Positions 5,348 to 5,924 of a DNA stretch of 5,924 bases are shown here, in pieces. This stretch comes from Deltaproteobacteria bacterium (GTDB lineage Bacteria; Desulfobacterota; GWC2-55-46; DRQE01): NCBI GenBank assembly GCA_011371515.1, contig DRQE01000067.1, positions 1-5,924 on the forward strand. The letters are read 5' to 3'. The first letter of the stretch is position 1. Every line of letters starts with the position of its first letter. A program made the translations under genes and the position numbers. Below the pieces are notes generated by a model. It was not told where the DNA came from, made no database searches, and saw only the letters and a list, made by a program, of their open reading frames with translations.

Positions 5348-5924
5348 ATGTATCTGCTGGTTGCCATACTTTTAGCAGCCCAGCTCACCTACATGGACTA
5401 CTACGAGAAGGGCGTTGCCCTATATGAGCAGGGAAACCTTGAGGACGCAGAGAGTGAGCTCAAGCGCTCTCTGGCCTCAAGGCCCAATTACATACCTGCC
5501 ATAAGGGCACTTGCAGAACTGCATGCAAAAAAGGGTGAGCTAAATGAGGCAATAAGTCTCTACCAGCGCATAGTAAGGCTTACGCCCAAGAATATAAGCG
5601 CAAGGGCACGCCTTGCAGAGCTATACTCATGGAATGGAGACTACGAGAAGGCGATCGTCCTTTACGAGGACACCCTCAAGCTCGACCCTGAAAATCAGGG
5701 TGTAAAGACATCCCTTGCAACGGTCTTGAGATGGGCACAAAGGTTTGGTAAGGCAGAAAGGCTTTACAAAGAGGTGCTCGAAGAAGAGCCAGACAACTAC
5801 GAAGCCCTCAAGGGGCTTGCTAAGACCTATGCCCTCATGGGTGACTATCCCGACGCAATAGCCCACCTGAACAAAGCCATAGAGCTATATCCCGATGCCC
5901 CTGAGCTCTACAAGGAAAGGGGCA
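5348..5924 (+). CDS. TPR repeat protein, N-terminal part (cut by window edge)
   Basis: An open frame begins at ATG 5348, directly after the TAA of the preceding gene and in the same frame, and stays open for 192 codons to the window end. A short hydrophobic start (MYLLVAILLAA, 1-11) lacks the usual positive n-region and a clear cleavage site, so it may be a weak signal or an anchor. TPR repeats then run in strict 34-residue register at about 15-48, 49-82, 83-116, 117-150 and 151-184, with a sixth beginning. Prolines fall at 46, 80, 114, 148 and 182. AGGG six bases before ATG is a modest ribosome site. The first repeat resembles the first repeat of the preceding protein, so the two may be paralogues. 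A downstream barrel or other domain cannot be seen. Probably a periplasmic or membrane-attached scaffold working with its neighbour. Confidence 0.88.
   Translation, partial: MYLLVAILLAAQLTYMDYYEKGVALYEQGNLEDAESELKRSLASRPNYIPAIRALAELHAKKGELNEAISLYQRIVRLTPKNISARARLAELYSWNGDYEKAIVLYEDTLKLDPENQGVKTSLATVLRWAQRFGKAERLYKEVLEEEPDNYEALKGLAKTYALMGDYPDAIAHLNKAIELYPDAPELYKERG

Noticed and set aside
5627..5866. A 79-residue minus-strand open frame opposite the second TPR gene
   Set aside because: It lies over a continuous, perfectly phased TPR reading frame and has no motif of its own.

Overview
The window holds two divergently transcribed operons that share a 202-base promoter region (2927-3128). Both run off the ends of the window. 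No tRNA, rRNA, CRISPR array, insertion sequence or phage gene was seen, and no terminator is expected because neither operon ends here.

Minus-strand operon, read right to left: a CarD/CdnL-type RNA polymerase-binding regulator (2402-2926), a membrane-anchored PIN/TRAM protein of the YacL family (1344-2405), ispD (581-1282), ispF (91-576) and the first 30 codons of gltX (1-90). The order yacL-ispD-ispF-gltX is an old conserved block, also known from Bacillus. IspD and IspF act in the methylerythritol phosphate (MEP) isoprenoid pathway. The genes are tightly packed: ATGA overlap for carD/PIN, 4 bases between ispD and ispF, and a stop codon directly followed by ATG for ispF/gltX.

Plus-strand operon: an ATP-grasp ligase with a carbamoyl-phosphate-synthase-like fold (3129-4019), a secreted TPR protein whose C-terminal part looks like an outer-membrane beta-barrel (4016-5347), and the start of a second TPR protein (5348 to window end, at least five repeats). 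The first two genes overlap by ATGA. The second and third are joined as TAA-ATG in one frame. This is the less familiar half. The neighbours suggest cell-envelope or export work, but the substrate cannot be read from the sequence.

The intergenic region carries two outward-facing sigma70-type promoters with identical elements: TTGACC, a 17-base spacer ending in an extended TGn, then TAAACT. Their -35 boxes are 49 bases apart. An AT-rich 7-base-pair inverted repeat lies between them.

Organism: a Gram-negative bacterium, judged from the predicted outer-membrane barrel and signal peptide, with MEP-pathway isoprenoid synthesis. CarD beside yacL-ispDF, and frequent ATA (Ile) and AGG/AGA (Arg) codons, would suit a Nitrospirota, Desulfobacterota or similar, possibly thermophilic lineage. 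That placement is a weak inference.
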